From the NCBI GenBank assembly GCA_025350245.1, contig JANXYG010000069.1, positions 1-64,000 on the forward strand: a stretch of DNA of 64,000 nucleotides, in the 5' to 3' direction. Position 1 is the first letter of the stretch. Each line of letters starts with the position of its first letter. Positions 8,928 to 17,584 of this stretch are shown piece after piece. The translations under genes and the position numbers were made by a program. The notes beneath the pieces are model-generated. The model saw nothing but the letters and a program-made list of their open reading frames with translations, was not told the origin of the DNA and searched no databases. Origin of the DNA: Betaproteobacteria bacterium (GTDB lineage Bacteria; Pseudomonadota; Gammaproteobacteria; Burkholderiales; Ga0077523).

Positions 8928-9052
8928 GCTGATCTCCTCTGTGTCATGGCAATCCGGCACCACATGCGCCGGATCGAAGGCCGCCTTTCATATGCGCGAA
9001 GGTACTGCGCAAACAGGGGCAACCGCGATTCTGGCGCCAACGAAGGCAAGCG

Positions 9053-9066
9053 TCCAATATATTGGA
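9053..9066. promoter_or_regulatory. Perfect 14-bp palindrome, candidate LysR operator
   Basis: TCCAATATATTGGA is its own reverse complement. It lies between the divergent ilvD and LysR genes, 25 bases before the LysR start. LysR proteins typically bind dyad boxes near their own promoter, so this is a good candidate operator, though its spacing is T-N12-A rather than the classic T-N11-A. Confidence 0.5.
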
Positions 9067-9091
9067 AGGCGCTTTCTGATACTTTTCACGG

Positions 9092-10000
9092 ATGAATTTC
9101 GAATTGCGCCACCTGCGCTACTTCGTCGCCGTTGCCGAGGAACTCCATTTCGGGCGAGCCGCGGCGCGCATGCACATCTCGCAACCGCCGTTGTCGATGC
9201 AGATCCGCGCGCTCGAACGTGCCGTCGGCGCCCAGTTGCTGGAGCGCACCCAACGCCACGTCGCGCTCACCCGGGCCGGCGAGGTTTTCCTGCCGGAGGC
9301 GCGAGCCATCCTGGCGCGGGTGCGAAGTGCCGCGCTGCTGGCCGGGCGTGCCGGACGGGGCGAGGTTGGCGAACTGATGGTCGGCTTCATCAGCCATGCC
9401 AACTTCAACGTGCTGCCGCCGTTGCTGCGCGAATTCCGCGCCCGGACGCCGGCAGTGCGGCTCGCCCTGCGCGAGTCGACCACCGACCGACAGCTCGAAG
9501 ATCTCGTCGATGGCCGGCTCGATGTGGGCTTGGTGCTCCCGCCGATCGAGGATCCCCGCTTGCGGTATCGGGCGACGTTTCGCGAATCCCTGGTGGTTGC
9601 CCTGCCTGCGCGCCACCCGCTGGCCGGTCGTAAGGGGCGCGTGCGCCTCGCTAGCCTGGCCGACACGCCCTTCATCCTGTTTCCGCGACCGCTCGCACCC
9701 GGCCTGTTCGACGACATCGTGAGCTACTGCCGGCGCTGCGGCTTCAGTCCGCGCGTCGAGCAGGAAGCGGTACAGATGCAGACCATCGTCAGTCTGGTAT
9801 CGGCCGAGATCGGTGTCGCGCTGATCCCGCAATCGCTCGAACACCTCGGCCGCACCGGCGTCGTCTACAAGGTACTGCAGGAGCCGAGCCCCGTCATAGA
9901 AATCGGTCTTGCCTGGCGACGCGATGATCCACTGCCCACCCTGGCGGCGTTTCTCGACGCCGCCTTTGCCGTGGCGCCGTATTCCCCGGAGGGCGGGTGA
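9092..10000 (+). CDS. LysR-family transcriptional regulator
   Basis: A 302-residue regulator. The N-terminal winged helix-turn-helix (residues 2-62) shows LRHLRYFVAVAEELHFGRAA, the recognition part ISQPPLSMQIRALER and LLERTQRHVALTRAG. The rest is the two-lobed effector-binding domain (GRLDVGLVLPPI; the AEIGVALIPQSL segment near residue 245). The sequence resembles the BenM/CatM/CbnR type, which answer to aromatic-acid or chloroplast-like CO2-fixation metabolites. Being divergent from ilvD suggests it controls ilvD or itself. Its stop overlaps the GTG start of tsaE. Confidence 0.93.
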   Translation: MNFELRHLRYFVAVAEELHFGRAAARMHISQPPLSMQIRALERAVGAQLLERTQRHVALTRAGEVFLPEARAILARVRSAALLAGRAGRGEVGELMVGFISHANFNVLPPLLREFRARTPAVRLALRESTTDRQLEDLVDGRLDVGLVLPPIEDPRLRYRATFRESLVVALPARHPLAGRKGRVRLASLADTPFILFPRPLAPGLFDDIVSYCRRCGFSPRVEQEAVQMQTIVSLVSAEIGVALIPQSLEHLGRTGVVYKVLQEPSPVIEIGLAWRRDDPLPTLAAFLDAAFAVAPYSPEGG

Positions 10001-10464
10001 GAGCGGCCGAATGCGTGCTGGAAGACGAGGCTGCCACACTGCGGCTCGGCGCCCGATTGGCCACTGCCCTCGAACCCGGCACGGTGATCCACCTGCGCGG
10101 CGACCTGGGCGCCGGCAAGACCACGCTGGTTCGCGGCTTGTTACGCTGCCTCGGTTTCGACGGTCGCGTGAAGAGTCCGACGTTCTCCCTGGTTGAACTT
10201 TATGAACTTTCCAAGTTATCCTTGTACCACTTTGATTTTTATAGATTCGGTGATCCTCGCGATTGGCTGGACGCAGGATTGGCGGATTGTTTCGACGGCA
10301 TCCACGTCTGCTGCGTCGAATGGCCCGAGAAAGCCGGGGCCGGCCTTCCTGCCGCCGACGTCCAGGTGCACCTCGAACCGGTGCCAAACAGCGGGCGACA
10401 GGCATGGATCGACGCACTGTCATCGAAGGGCGAACGATGCATCGCAGGACTACATACCGATTGA
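9997..10464 (+). CDS. tsaE: tRNA threonylcarbamoyladenosine biosynthesis ATPase TsaE
   Basis: P-loop ATPase that works with TsaB and TsaD to complete t6A37 modification of ANN-decoding tRNAs. The 155-residue product has Walker A GDLGAGKTT at residues 35-43, the conserved VKSPTFSLVE and the YHFDFYRFGDP motif near residue 78, and a Walker B-like region ending CVEWPEKAG. The start is GTG at 9997, overlapping the LysR stop (GTGA); no in-frame ATG would retain the P loop. A conspicuously AT-rich patch occurs at about 10193-10250 within the YHFDFYRF region. It overlaps amiC, the common tsaE-amiC arrangement. Confidence 0.94.
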   Translation: MRAAECVLEDEAATLRLGARLATALEPGTVIHLRGDLGAGKTTLVRGLLRCLGFDGRVKSPTFSLVELYELSKLSLYHFDFYRFGDPRDWLDAGLADCFDGIHVCCVEWPEKAGAGLPAADVQVHLEPVPNSGRQAWIDALSSKGERCIAGLHTD

Positions 10465-12131
10465 ACAGACGCATCGCCATGGCGGCCTACGGCCTGTGGC
10501 TGGCCGTCGCGCGCGGTCTGGCGCTCTGCCCGATCGCCTTGTTTGCTGCCCCGGCCGACGCCGCGCAACTGACCGCCGCCCGGGTCTGGCCATCGCCCGA
10601 CTACACCCGGATCACCCTGGAAGCGCCCGCCGCCATCAACTATCGCCTCACCGCCTTGCGCGACCCACCCCGCCTCATCCTCGATCTCGACGATGTCGAC
10701 CTGAACTCGACCCTGGAATCGCTCCCGGGCCGGATCGCTGCCGGTGACCCCTGCATCGCATCGGTCCGCATCGACCGCAACAAACCCGTTTCGACGCGCC
10801 TCGTTTTCACGCTGAAGCTCGACGTGCAGCCTCAGGCCTTCGTACTCAAACCGGTTGGCGAATACGGCTATCGGCTGGTGCTCGACCTGTTCCCGGCGGA
10901 TGCGGCCGACCCACTGATGGCGCTGCTCCAACACGGCGACCACGACCCCGGATCGCCGCTCGCCGCGACTGGCGCAGCCGGCAAAGGGCGCACGTCACCG
11001 GCGGACCCGACCGCGACGACCGGCTGGAGTCCTTCGCTGCCGGGCATCCCGGCTGCCAGAGCCGTGATCGAGTCATCACCCAGGACCGGCGTGGACGCCA
11101 CCGGTCAGGCGACACCGAAGTCACCAGTGCCGGGGGCGGACCGGCGACGGGCCGGGACCACACTTATCGCCATCGATGCCGGCCACGGCGGCGAGGACCC
11201 CGGTGCCCGTGGCGCTCGTGGCACCGTCGAAAAGGACGTCACGCTCGCAATCGCCAGGCGCCTCGGGGCCCTGATCGACGACCATCCCGGCATGCGTGCC
11301 ACCCTCATCCGCGACGGCGACTATTTCGTTCCGCTCGGACAACGCGTCAACAAGGCGCGCGCGCTCGGCACCGATGTGTTCGTGTCGATTCACGCCGACG
11401 CGTTCGACCAGCCGCGCGCCAGGGGGTCCTCGGTGTTTGCGCTGTCCGAACGCGGCGCCACGTCGGCCGCGGCGCGCTGGCTCGCAAAGAAGGAAAACGA
11501 GGCTGACCTGATCGGTGGCGTGAACATCGACGTGGCCGACCCGACGCTCAAGCAGGTGCTGCTCGACCTCTCGCAAACCGCGACCATCAACGACAGTCTT
11601 CGGCTCGGGCGCGCGGTGCTCGGGCACATCGGTGACGTCAATACCTTGCACAAGGCGCACGTCGAACAGGCGGGCTTCGCCGTGCTCAAGGCGCCGGACA
11701 TCCCGTCGATCCTGGTCGAGACCGCCTTCATCAGCAACCGCCAGGAAGAGGCGCGACTGAAGGACGAGGACTACCAGGGCGAACTGGCGCAGGCGATTCT
11801 CCAGGGCATCGTGCGCTATCTCGGCGGCGGCGGCACCCGCGCCCTTCCGTCCGCTGAAGCCCACGCTTTGCACGGAACGGGCGGCGCCCCGACGGTTACC
11901 CCGGTCGCGATGGACAATAGCGCCAGGATTGCTCAGGTCCCATCCCGTCGCATGGTGTCAGCGCGCGACGCCGGTACCCGCAAGGCTGCTGCCGCCGGGT
12001 CCCGGCGCGAGGCGCCCGCTGCAACAACCATGCATTGCTCCCCGGAGCGGAAGACAAAGACCATGGCAGCCACCCGTAACTGTCCGAGACCGGCGCCGCA
12101 ACGCGCCCGTCTCGCCATGCGCACGCAGTGA
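10437..12131 (+). CDS. amiC: N-acetylmuramoyl-L-alanine amidase with AMIN domain
   Basis: Periplasmic zinc amidase that removes stem peptides from peptidoglycan during daughter-cell separation. The 564-residue product has a signal peptide (hydrophobic core around residues 14-34, cleavage after ADA), an AMIN domain at about 45-145 for septal targeting, a low-complexity linker, and an Amidase_3 domain from about 240. Zinc-site motifs are IDAGHGGEDPGA, SIHADAF and VETAFISN. GAAGGG seven bases before the ATG at 10437 supports this start, which lies inside tsaE. The last 100 residues or so (after YLGGGG) are an unusual Ala/Arg/Thr-rich tail that typical AmiC proteins lack. Confidence 0.93.
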   Translation: MHRRTTYRLNRRIAMAAYGLWLAVARGLALCPIALFAAPADAAQLTAARVWPSPDYTRITLEAPAAINYRLTALRDPPRLILDLDDVDLNSTLESLPGRIAAGDPCIASVRIDRNKPVSTRLVFTLKLDVQPQAFVLKPVGEYGYRLVLDLFPADAADPLMALLQHGDHDPGSPLAATGAAGKGRTSPADPTATTGWSPSLPGIPAARAVIESSPRTGVDATGQATPKSPVPGADRRRAGTTLIAIDAGHGGEDPGARGARGTVEKDVTLAIARRLGALIDDHPGMRATLIRDGDYFVPLGQRVNKARALGTDVFVSIHADAFDQPRARGSSVFALSERGATSAAARWLAKKENEADLIGGVNIDVADPTLKQVLLDLSQTATINDSLRLGRAVLGHIGDVNTLHKAHVEQAGFAVLKAPDIPSILVETAFISNRQEEARLKDEDYQGELAQAILQGIVRYLGGGGTRALPSAEAHALHGTGGAPTVTPVAMDNSARIAQVPSRRMVSARDAGTRKAAAAGSRREAPAATTMHCSPERKTKTMAATRNCPRPAPQRARLAMRTQ

Positions 12132-12712
12132 CCGGCGTCACCGGCATCCTGCTGGCCGCCGGCGCCGGCAGCCGCTTCGGTGGCGGCAAGCTGCTGCATC
12201 CACTACCCGATGGAGGCGTACCTCTCGCCCTTGCCGCCTGCCGCCGCCTGCGCCAGGCTATCGAACAGGTGTGTGTCGTGGTCCGCGCCGGTGACGACGC
12301 GGTGGCGAGTCTGTTCCAGCACGAGGATGTCTGCATCGTGACCTGCGAAGATGCAGCAGCGGGCATGGGGCGCAGCATCGCCTGCGGCGTCGCGGCGATG
12401 GCCGATGCGGATGGCTGGGTGATAGCGCTCGGCGACATGCCCCGTGTTTCACTCGCAACGATCAGCGGTATCGCGGGCGCCATTGGCTTCGGGGCACCGA
12501 TCTGCGTGCCTGTGTTCGCGGGACAACGCGGGCATCCGGTAGGATTCGGCAGTCGTTTCCTGCACCAGTTGATCGCCTTGACCGGTGACATCGGCGCGCG
12601 GGAGGTCCTGCGCGCCCACCGTGACCTGGTCCGGGAACTGGTGGTCGATGACCCGGGCATCCACGCCGACATCGACACGCGCGCCGATCTCGAACGACTT
12701 GCCCCGGACTGA
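12128..12712 (+). CDS. MobA/MocA-like nucleotidyltransferase
   Basis: A 194-residue NTP-transferase of the MobA-like family. The nucleotide-binding signature GILLAAGAGSRFGGGKLLHP is at residues 6-25, with the metal-binding aspartate in ALGDMPRVS near residue 100 and the CVPVFAGQRGHPVGF substrate segment near 120. The closest described members transfer CMP or GMP to molybdopterin (MocA, MobA). The start is GTG at 12128, overlapping the amiC stop. No xanthine dehydrogenase or other molybdo-enzyme lies in this window, so the cofactor role is by family only. Confidence 0.82.
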   Translation: MTGVTGILLAAGAGSRFGGGKLLHPLPDGGVPLALAACRRLRQAIEQVCVVVRAGDDAVASLFQHEDVCIVTCEDAAAGMGRSIACGVAAMADADGWVIALGDMPRVSLATISGIAGAIGFGAPICVPVFAGQRGHPVGFGSRFLHQLIALTGDIGAREVLRAHRDLVRELVVDDPGIHADIDTRADLERLAPD

Positions 12713-12769
12713 ACGCCACCGGGGTCATGCCAGGCGACACGGACCGCAGCGGGCGCGAGGCCGCAACGA

Positions 12770-15700
12770 TCACTGCTTGAGCATCATGTTCTTGAGCGAC
12801 CCGAGCACTCCGTAGTTGCCGCGGAACTGGTTGCCGGTGCTCTTGAGCTCGATGAACAATCGCCCGCTCACGTTCTGGTCGGCGGCGATCTCGAATTGAC
12901 CGCTCGAGACCAGCAGACCCGACTGCAGGCGCAGATTGCGGTACTGGTAGCGCCCGTTGTTCATGGTGAGGGTACCGCCGAGTTCGTCGAAGCGGCTGCG
13001 GCCGCCGCGAACCCCTTCGCGCGACTGGGACTGCAGGGCCCGCACCAGATCCACGCCATCGATATTGCCCTTGCGAAGGGTGAACCCGGCCTGTGCCTGG
13101 GGCGCATCGAACAGCTTGCCCGGTGTCGCCGCCGCCATCTGAAAATGCGCCTTGGCATCGAGCTGGCCGCGTGCGGTCGCATCCTTGGTCACGGTGGCGA
13201 GCAGCGGGAACAGATCGACTCGAGCGGTCTCGAAATCGCCGTCGAGTTTCCAGCCCGCGTTCCAGGTGAGATGAACGGCGCCGGTGACGGTACCGCCATA
13301 CAACCTCCCGTCGACCGACGACAGCATGATGCCGTCATCCGCAATCATGCCCTTCGCGACAATGTCGTCGAACACCACGGGCGGACCGGCGAACAAGGTG
13401 AAGCCCCGGCCGGAGACGTCGATGCCGACGCCCTTGTCGGCGGGGGCGAGATCGGCACGCAGCGAACCGTCCGAGGTCTTGACGCTGGCGGTACGGAACC
13501 CGCCGTCAGGGGCGAACAGCAGATCGGCATCGAAGGTGGGCACCTCGAGACCGGGAACGGCGATGGTGGTGTCACGGAACAGCACCCGCCGAAGTTCCGC
13601 TTCACCCTGGCCTGCAGCGTTGCGCGGCCAGTTGCCGAGACGCGGCAGGACATCGGCGTTGATATTGGCACCCTCCAGCGTCATGCGCCTCACGATCACG
13701 TGATCACCGAGCAACGACGACAGATCGATCTGCACCTTGACCGTCCGGACCTGGATGTCGAGCTGCTTGCCGATACGGATGCCGTCGAGCCGGAACTCGA
13801 AGCCATCCATCACCGACAGACGCAGCTCCGCGATCGTCACCGGCTCGCCGATCCGGCGCGAAGCCATGCCCTGGACCGTCGGGATGTACGAAGACATCGG
13901 CATGAACTGCAGCGCGGCCAACAGGCCGACGACCAGAATGACGAACCCGATGACCCATGACTGCGCCTTCTTCCAGACCGGCACGCGCCGCGAATCGAGC
14001 AGGGCTGCACGCTGCGCTTTTTGCCGGTCGCGCTCTTCCTGGTCGGCGCGCTGCTTGGCCAGCGCTTCCTCGCGTTGCCGACGATCGGCTTCGACCTTTG
14101 CGATCTCGGCCTTGCGCCGCGCCGCCTTCTCCCGGGTGCGGCGTTCCTCGCGCTCGGTGGCTTTGCGCTCGGTATCTTCCCGGTTGCGGCGTGCCGCCTC
14201 TTCGCGCTCGCGCTGCTCTTCCTTGTGGCGCACGCGCTGGGCAGCCTCGGCGATCTCGCGAGCCTCGGTATCGCGTCGGGCGATCTCCTCGCGCTCGGCC
14301 CGCTCCATCGACTCGCGCACCTGCTCATCGAGCCGCAAACGCATCTCTTCTTCCTCGAGTGCCTTGCGCAGCACATCCTCCTGCGTCTTCAGCTGATCCT
14401 CGAAGTTGATGTCCGCAAGCCCGGACAGGCCCGGCAGATCCGAACCGACCTCACGGAATTCGGGCGCCGGACCGATCGGCACCGGGCGTTCGTTCGCGAC
14501 CGTGGCGGCGGCGGACCTGACTCGCGCGGCCTCGGCTTCGGCCGCCCGAGCGCTCGATTCCGCGGCCTCGCGCTGGGCGGCTTCGACCAACTGGCGCACG
14601 CGCTCATCGTCGGCCAGACGGCGACGTTCGACCTCTTCACGCGCCGCCGCGCCGGCGGCATCGCGAGCGCGCTGTGCAGCCGCAGCTTGCTCGGCGAGAC
14701 GCTGAGCCTGCTCTGCCTGCGCTGCGGACTCGTCACGCTCCCGCTGAAGCTGTATCTCAGCTTCCTGGCGCGCCAATGTCTCGGCTTTCAGGTGCTCGTG
14801 CGCCAGAACCTTCTCGGCTTCGATTCGGTGCTGCTCCCGCTCGAGTTCTGCCCGTTGTTCGGCTTGGTCGCGGGCCAGATGCTCCTCGGCCTCGCGCGCC
14901 TCCTGCTCGATGCGGTGTCGCTCCTCTTCTTCGCCAGCGGCACGTTCCGCCTCTTCACGTACTTTGCGCGCTTCTTCTTCGATACGTTTGCGTTCGGCTT
15001 CCTGTCGGGCGAGGCGTTCCGCTTCCTCACGAGCCTGGCGGGCTTCCGCTTCGATACGCAACCGCTCTTCTTCCTCGCGGCGCTTGCGCTCGGCTTCCTC
15101 ACGGGCAACGCGTTCCGCTTCCTCACGAGCCTGGCGGGCTTCCGCTTCGATACGCAGCCGCTCTTCTTCCTCGCGGCGATTGTGTTCGCCTTCCTCGCGG
15201 ACGAGACGTTCCGCTTCCTCGCGGCGCTCGCGTTCGGCGGTTTCCCGCGCCAAGCGCTCCACGTCTTCGCGTTCCTTGACGGCCACCGCCTCCAGGCGCT
15301 TGCGCTCAGCCTCCTGAGCCGCAAGCCGGGCTTGTTCGGCAACGCGCTTGCGCTCAGCCTCGGCTCGCTGCCGCTCGGCATCGAGCTTGCGGCGTGCCTC
15401 CTCTTCGAGCAGCGCACGCCGCTCGGCTTCCGCGCGGGCCTTGGCCTCGGCGTCCTGCTTCAGCTTCTGCTCGGTGTCCTGCCGCGCGCGCTGCTCGGCA
15501 GCGGCGCGAGCGCGGCGCTCGACTTCAGCCCGCGCACGCACTTCGGCCTCGACCCGGGCCTTCTGGTCGGCGATCTGCCGTGCCGCCGCTTCGGCCTGTT
15601 CACGTGCCACCCGTTCGGCATCCTCGCGGGCACGGGTGGCATTGGCTTCGGACGTCTTGCGCTCGGATTCCTCACGTGCCCGCTGCTCGGTTTGCGCGCT

Positions 15701-16021
15701 CGTGTAGAAGCCCGGCTTGCGCGGCGCCCCCAGCATGCTGGTGAAATCGAGGTCGTCGACCGCGGCGATACCGCCGGGAGGAGGCGGCACCAGCACCGAC
15801 ACAACGACTTCCTTGATGAAGCCCAGATCGGAAAGCTGCCGCAACTGAAGCAGCAGTTCCTTGTCGGGGACGCGACCGAGCTTTTCCTGGAGATCGTCGA
15901 AACCGGAACGACCGTCGATCAGATTGAGCAGCTTGAACAACTCCCTGGACAGGCTTCTCGACTTGTTCTTGATCTCGAGCAGACCCTTGCCGGTCTTGGA
16001 GAAGGTAGTGGACTTGTCCAT
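12770..16021 (-). CDS. Giant coiled-coil membrane protein with C-terminal AsmA-like domain
   Basis: The 1,083-residue product has four parts. Residues 1-75 form a small globular domain (ELFKLLNLIDGRSGFDDLQ) that looks winged-helix-like. Residues about 125-680 are an extreme Glu/Arg/Ala-rich helix with repeated EEAERxxREEAERKR-like heptads. One membrane span follows at about 689-709 (WVIGFVILVVGLLAALQFMP). The remaining 370 residues resemble the AsmA family of lipid-transport bridge proteins (RIGEPVTIAELRLSVMDGFE; FIELKSTGNQFRGNYGVLG). The topology would place the long helix in the cytoplasm and the AsmA part in the periplasm. Two near-identical 96-bp units lie in the coil. The start follows a TATAAT box (16122-16117). 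Function unknown. Confidence 0.8.
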   Translation of the reverse strand: MDKSTTFSKTGKGLLEIKNKSRSLSRELFKLLNLIDGRSGFDDLQEKLGRVPDKELLLQLRQLSDLGFIKEVVVSVLVPPPPGGIAAVDDLDFTSMLGAPRKPGFYTSAQTEQRAREESERKTSEANATRAREDAERVAREQAEAAARQIADQKARVEAEVRARAEVERRARAAAEQRARQDTEQKLKQDAEAKARAEAERRALLEEEARRKLDAERQRAEAERKRVAEQARLAAQEAERKRLEAVAVKEREDVERLARETAERERREEAERLVREEGEHNRREEEERLRIEAEARQAREEAERVAREEAERKRREEEERLRIEAEARQAREEAERLARQEAERKRIEEEARKVREEAERAAGEEEERHRIEQEAREAEEHLARDQAEQRAELEREQHRIEAEKVLAHEHLKAETLARQEAEIQLQRERDESAAQAEQAQRLAEQAAAAQRARDAAGAAAREEVERRRLADDERVRQLVEAAQREAAESSARAAEAEAARVRSAAATVANERPVPIGPAPEFREVGSDLPGLSGLADINFEDQLKTQEDVLRKALEEEEMRLRLDEQVRESMERAEREEIARRDTEAREIAEAAQRVRHKEEQREREEAARRNREDTERKATEREERRTREKAARRKAEIAKVEADRRQREEALAKQRADQEERDRQKAQRAALLDSRRVPVWKKAQSWVIGFVILVVGLLAALQFMPMSSYIPTVQGMASRRIGEPVTIAELRLSVMDGFEFRLDGIRIGKQLDIQVRTVKVQIDLSSLLGDHVIVRRMTLEGANINADVLPRLGNWPRNAAGQGEAELRRVLFRDTTIAVPGLEVPTFDADLLFAPDGGFRTASVKTSDGSLRADLAPADKGVGIDVSGRGFTLFAGPPVVFDDIVAKGMIADDGIMLSSVDGRLYGGTVTGAVHLTWNAGWKLDGDFETARVDLFPLLATVTKDATARGQLDAKAHFQMAAATPGKLFDAPQAQAGFTLRKGNIDGVDLVRALQSQSREGVRGGRSRFDELGGTLTMNNGRYQYRNLRLQSGLLVSSGQFEIAADQNVSGRLFIELKSTGNQFRGNYGVLGSLKNMMLKQ
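15014..15205 (-). repeat. 96-bp tandem duplication inside the coiled-coil gene
   Basis: Segments beginning at 15014 and 15110 are nearly identical at the DNA level over about 65 bases and encode two 32-residue units (EEEERLRIEAEARQAREEAE, then a closely matching second copy). The period of 96 bp is a multiple of three, so the frame is kept. The low divergence indicates a recent duplication or ongoing homogenisation, consistent with a length-variable helix. Confidence 0.75.
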
Positions 16022-16116
16022 GCTTGCCTGGGGAATCGGAAGACCGAAGCTGCGTGTCCCTGGATTAAGGAGGTGGCGGCTTGCCACCGATACGGCCGAC
16101 CAGCCTGCACCTCCCG

Positions 16117-16122
16117 ATTATA
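16117..16122 (-). promoter_or_regulatory. -10 box for the AsmA-like coiled-coil gene
   Basis: On the minus strand the sequence reads GCCTATAATCGGG, a perfect TATAAT about 95 bases before the gene start. No good -35 hexamer is visible at the expected distance. Confidence 0.5.
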
Positions 16123-16165
16123 GGCACCCGCCGCCGCCAGTCGGCCGGACCCCGCTTTGCCGACG

Positions 16166-17584
16166 CTATTCGATTGCCTTGACGATGTCTTCCACGACCT
16201 TCTTGGCGTCGCCGAATACCATCATCGTCTTGTCCATGTAGAACAACGGATTGTCCAACCCCGCATAGCCCGACGCCATCGAACGCTTGTTGACGATGAC
16301 GCTGCGCGCCTTGTGCGCTTCGAGAATCGGCATGCCGTAGATCGCGCTGCCCTTGACCTCGGCCAGCGGATTCACCACGTCGTTCGCGCCGAGGATGAGG
16401 GCAACGTCGGCAGTGCCGAACTCGCCGTTGATATCCTCCATCTCGAACACCTGGTCATAGGGGATCTCGGCTTCGGCCAGCAGCACGTTCATGTGCCCGG
16501 GCATGCGCCCCGCCACCGGGTGGATCGCGTAGCGGACCTGAACACCTTTGGCGGTGAGCTTGGCCGCCAGCTCCTTCACGGCATGCTGGGCCCGGGCAAC
16601 CGCGAGCCCGTAGCCCGGCACGATGATCACGCTCTCGGCATTCGACATCAGGAAGGCGACATCCTCGGCGCTGCCGGATTTGGCGGTCTTCTGTTCGCCG
16701 CCACCGACCGCGGGCCCGGTCTCGCCGCCGAACCCACCCAGGATCACGTTGAAGAACGACCGGTTCATCGCCTTGCACATGATGTACGACAGGATCGCCC
16801 CCGACGACCCCACCAACGAGCCGGCGATGATCAGCATGGGATTGTTGAGCGAGAAACCGATGCCCGTCGCCGCCCATCCCGAATAGGAGTTGAGCATCGA
16901 CACCACGACCGGCATGTCGGCACCCCCGATCGGGATGATGATCAGCACACCGATGACGAAGCTCAGCGCCAGCATCGCGAAGAATGCGGTCCAGCTCTCG
17001 GTGGCGATGAAGGCGATGCCGAAGCCCAGCAGCGCCAGTCCGAGCAGGAGATTGATGATGTGCTGCCCCTTGAAGACTACGGGGGCCCCCTGGAACAGCC
17101 GGAACTTGTACTTGCCGGACAGCTTGCCGAAAGCGATCACCGACCCGCTGAAGGTCACAGCGCCGATCGCGGCGCCCAGAAACAGCTCGAGACGGTTGCC
17201 GGCGGGAATCGCAGCGCCACGTATGGTGATACCGAGCGCATAGGGCTCCGCCACCGCAGCCACGGCGATGAACACGGCTGCGAGACCGATCATGCTGTGC
17301 ATGAAGGCGACCAACTCGGGCATCTTGGTCATCTCGACGCGTTTGGCCATCACCGCGCCGACGCCGCCGCCCACCACGAGCCCGCCGAGTACATACCCGA
17401 ATCCGGTCACGCCCGACTCGCTGAGTTCGACGATGAGCGCGGCGGTCGTCAGCACGGCGATCGCCATGCCGATCATGCCGAACAGGTTGCCGAGCCGCGA
17501 AGTGCCGGGGTGCGACAGACCCTTGAGCGCCTGGATGAAGCAGACCGAGGCGACGAGGTACAGCAGGGTGACCAGATTCATCAT
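16166..17584 (-). CDS. pntB: NAD(P) transhydrogenase subunit beta
   Basis: Membrane and NADP(H)-binding subunit of the proton-translocating transhydrogenase, which reduces NADP+ with NADH at the expense of the proton gradient. The 472-residue product has about nine hydrophobic segments in the first 265 residues, then the dIII Rossmann domain with IIVPGYGLAVARAQHAVKEL, HPVAGRMPGHMNVLLAEA and LILGANDVVNP. ATG ATG at 17584/17581 overlaps the stop of pntAB, and GGAGGGG lies just upstream; 17584 is preferred because it gives the overlap. It is the third gene of a pntAA-pntAB-pntB operon. Confidence 0.95.
   Translation of the reverse strand: MMNLVTLLYLVASVCFIQALKGLSHPGTSRLGNLFGMIGMAIAVLTTAALIVELSESGVTGFGYVLGGLVVGGGVGAVMAKRVEMTKMPELVAFMHSMIGLAAVFIAVAAVAEPYALGITIRGAAIPAGNRLELFLGAAIGAVTFSGSVIAFGKLSGKYKFRLFQGAPVVFKGQHIINLLLGLALLGFGIAFIATESWTAFFAMLALSFVIGVLIIIPIGGADMPVVVSMLNSYSGWAATGIGFSLNNPMLIIAGSLVGSSGAILSYIMCKAMNRSFFNVILGGFGGETGPAVGGGEQKTAKSGSAEDVAFLMSNAESVIIVPGYGLAVARAQHAVKELAAKLTAKGVQVRYAIHPVAGRMPGHMNVLLAEAEIPYDQVFEMEDINGEFGTADVALILGANDVVNPLAEVKGSAIYGMPILEAHKARSVIVNKRSMASGYAGLDNPLFYMDKTMMVFGDAKKVVEDIVKAIE

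Noticed and set aside
14021..16123. A 700-codon plus-strand frame rich in Leu/Phe/Ala opposite the AsmA-like coiled-coil gene
   Set aside because: It is the mirror of a Glu/Arg/Ala-rich coil; the complement of such codons reads as hydrophobic residues. It has no start signals or family features, and the minus-strand protein has clear domains.
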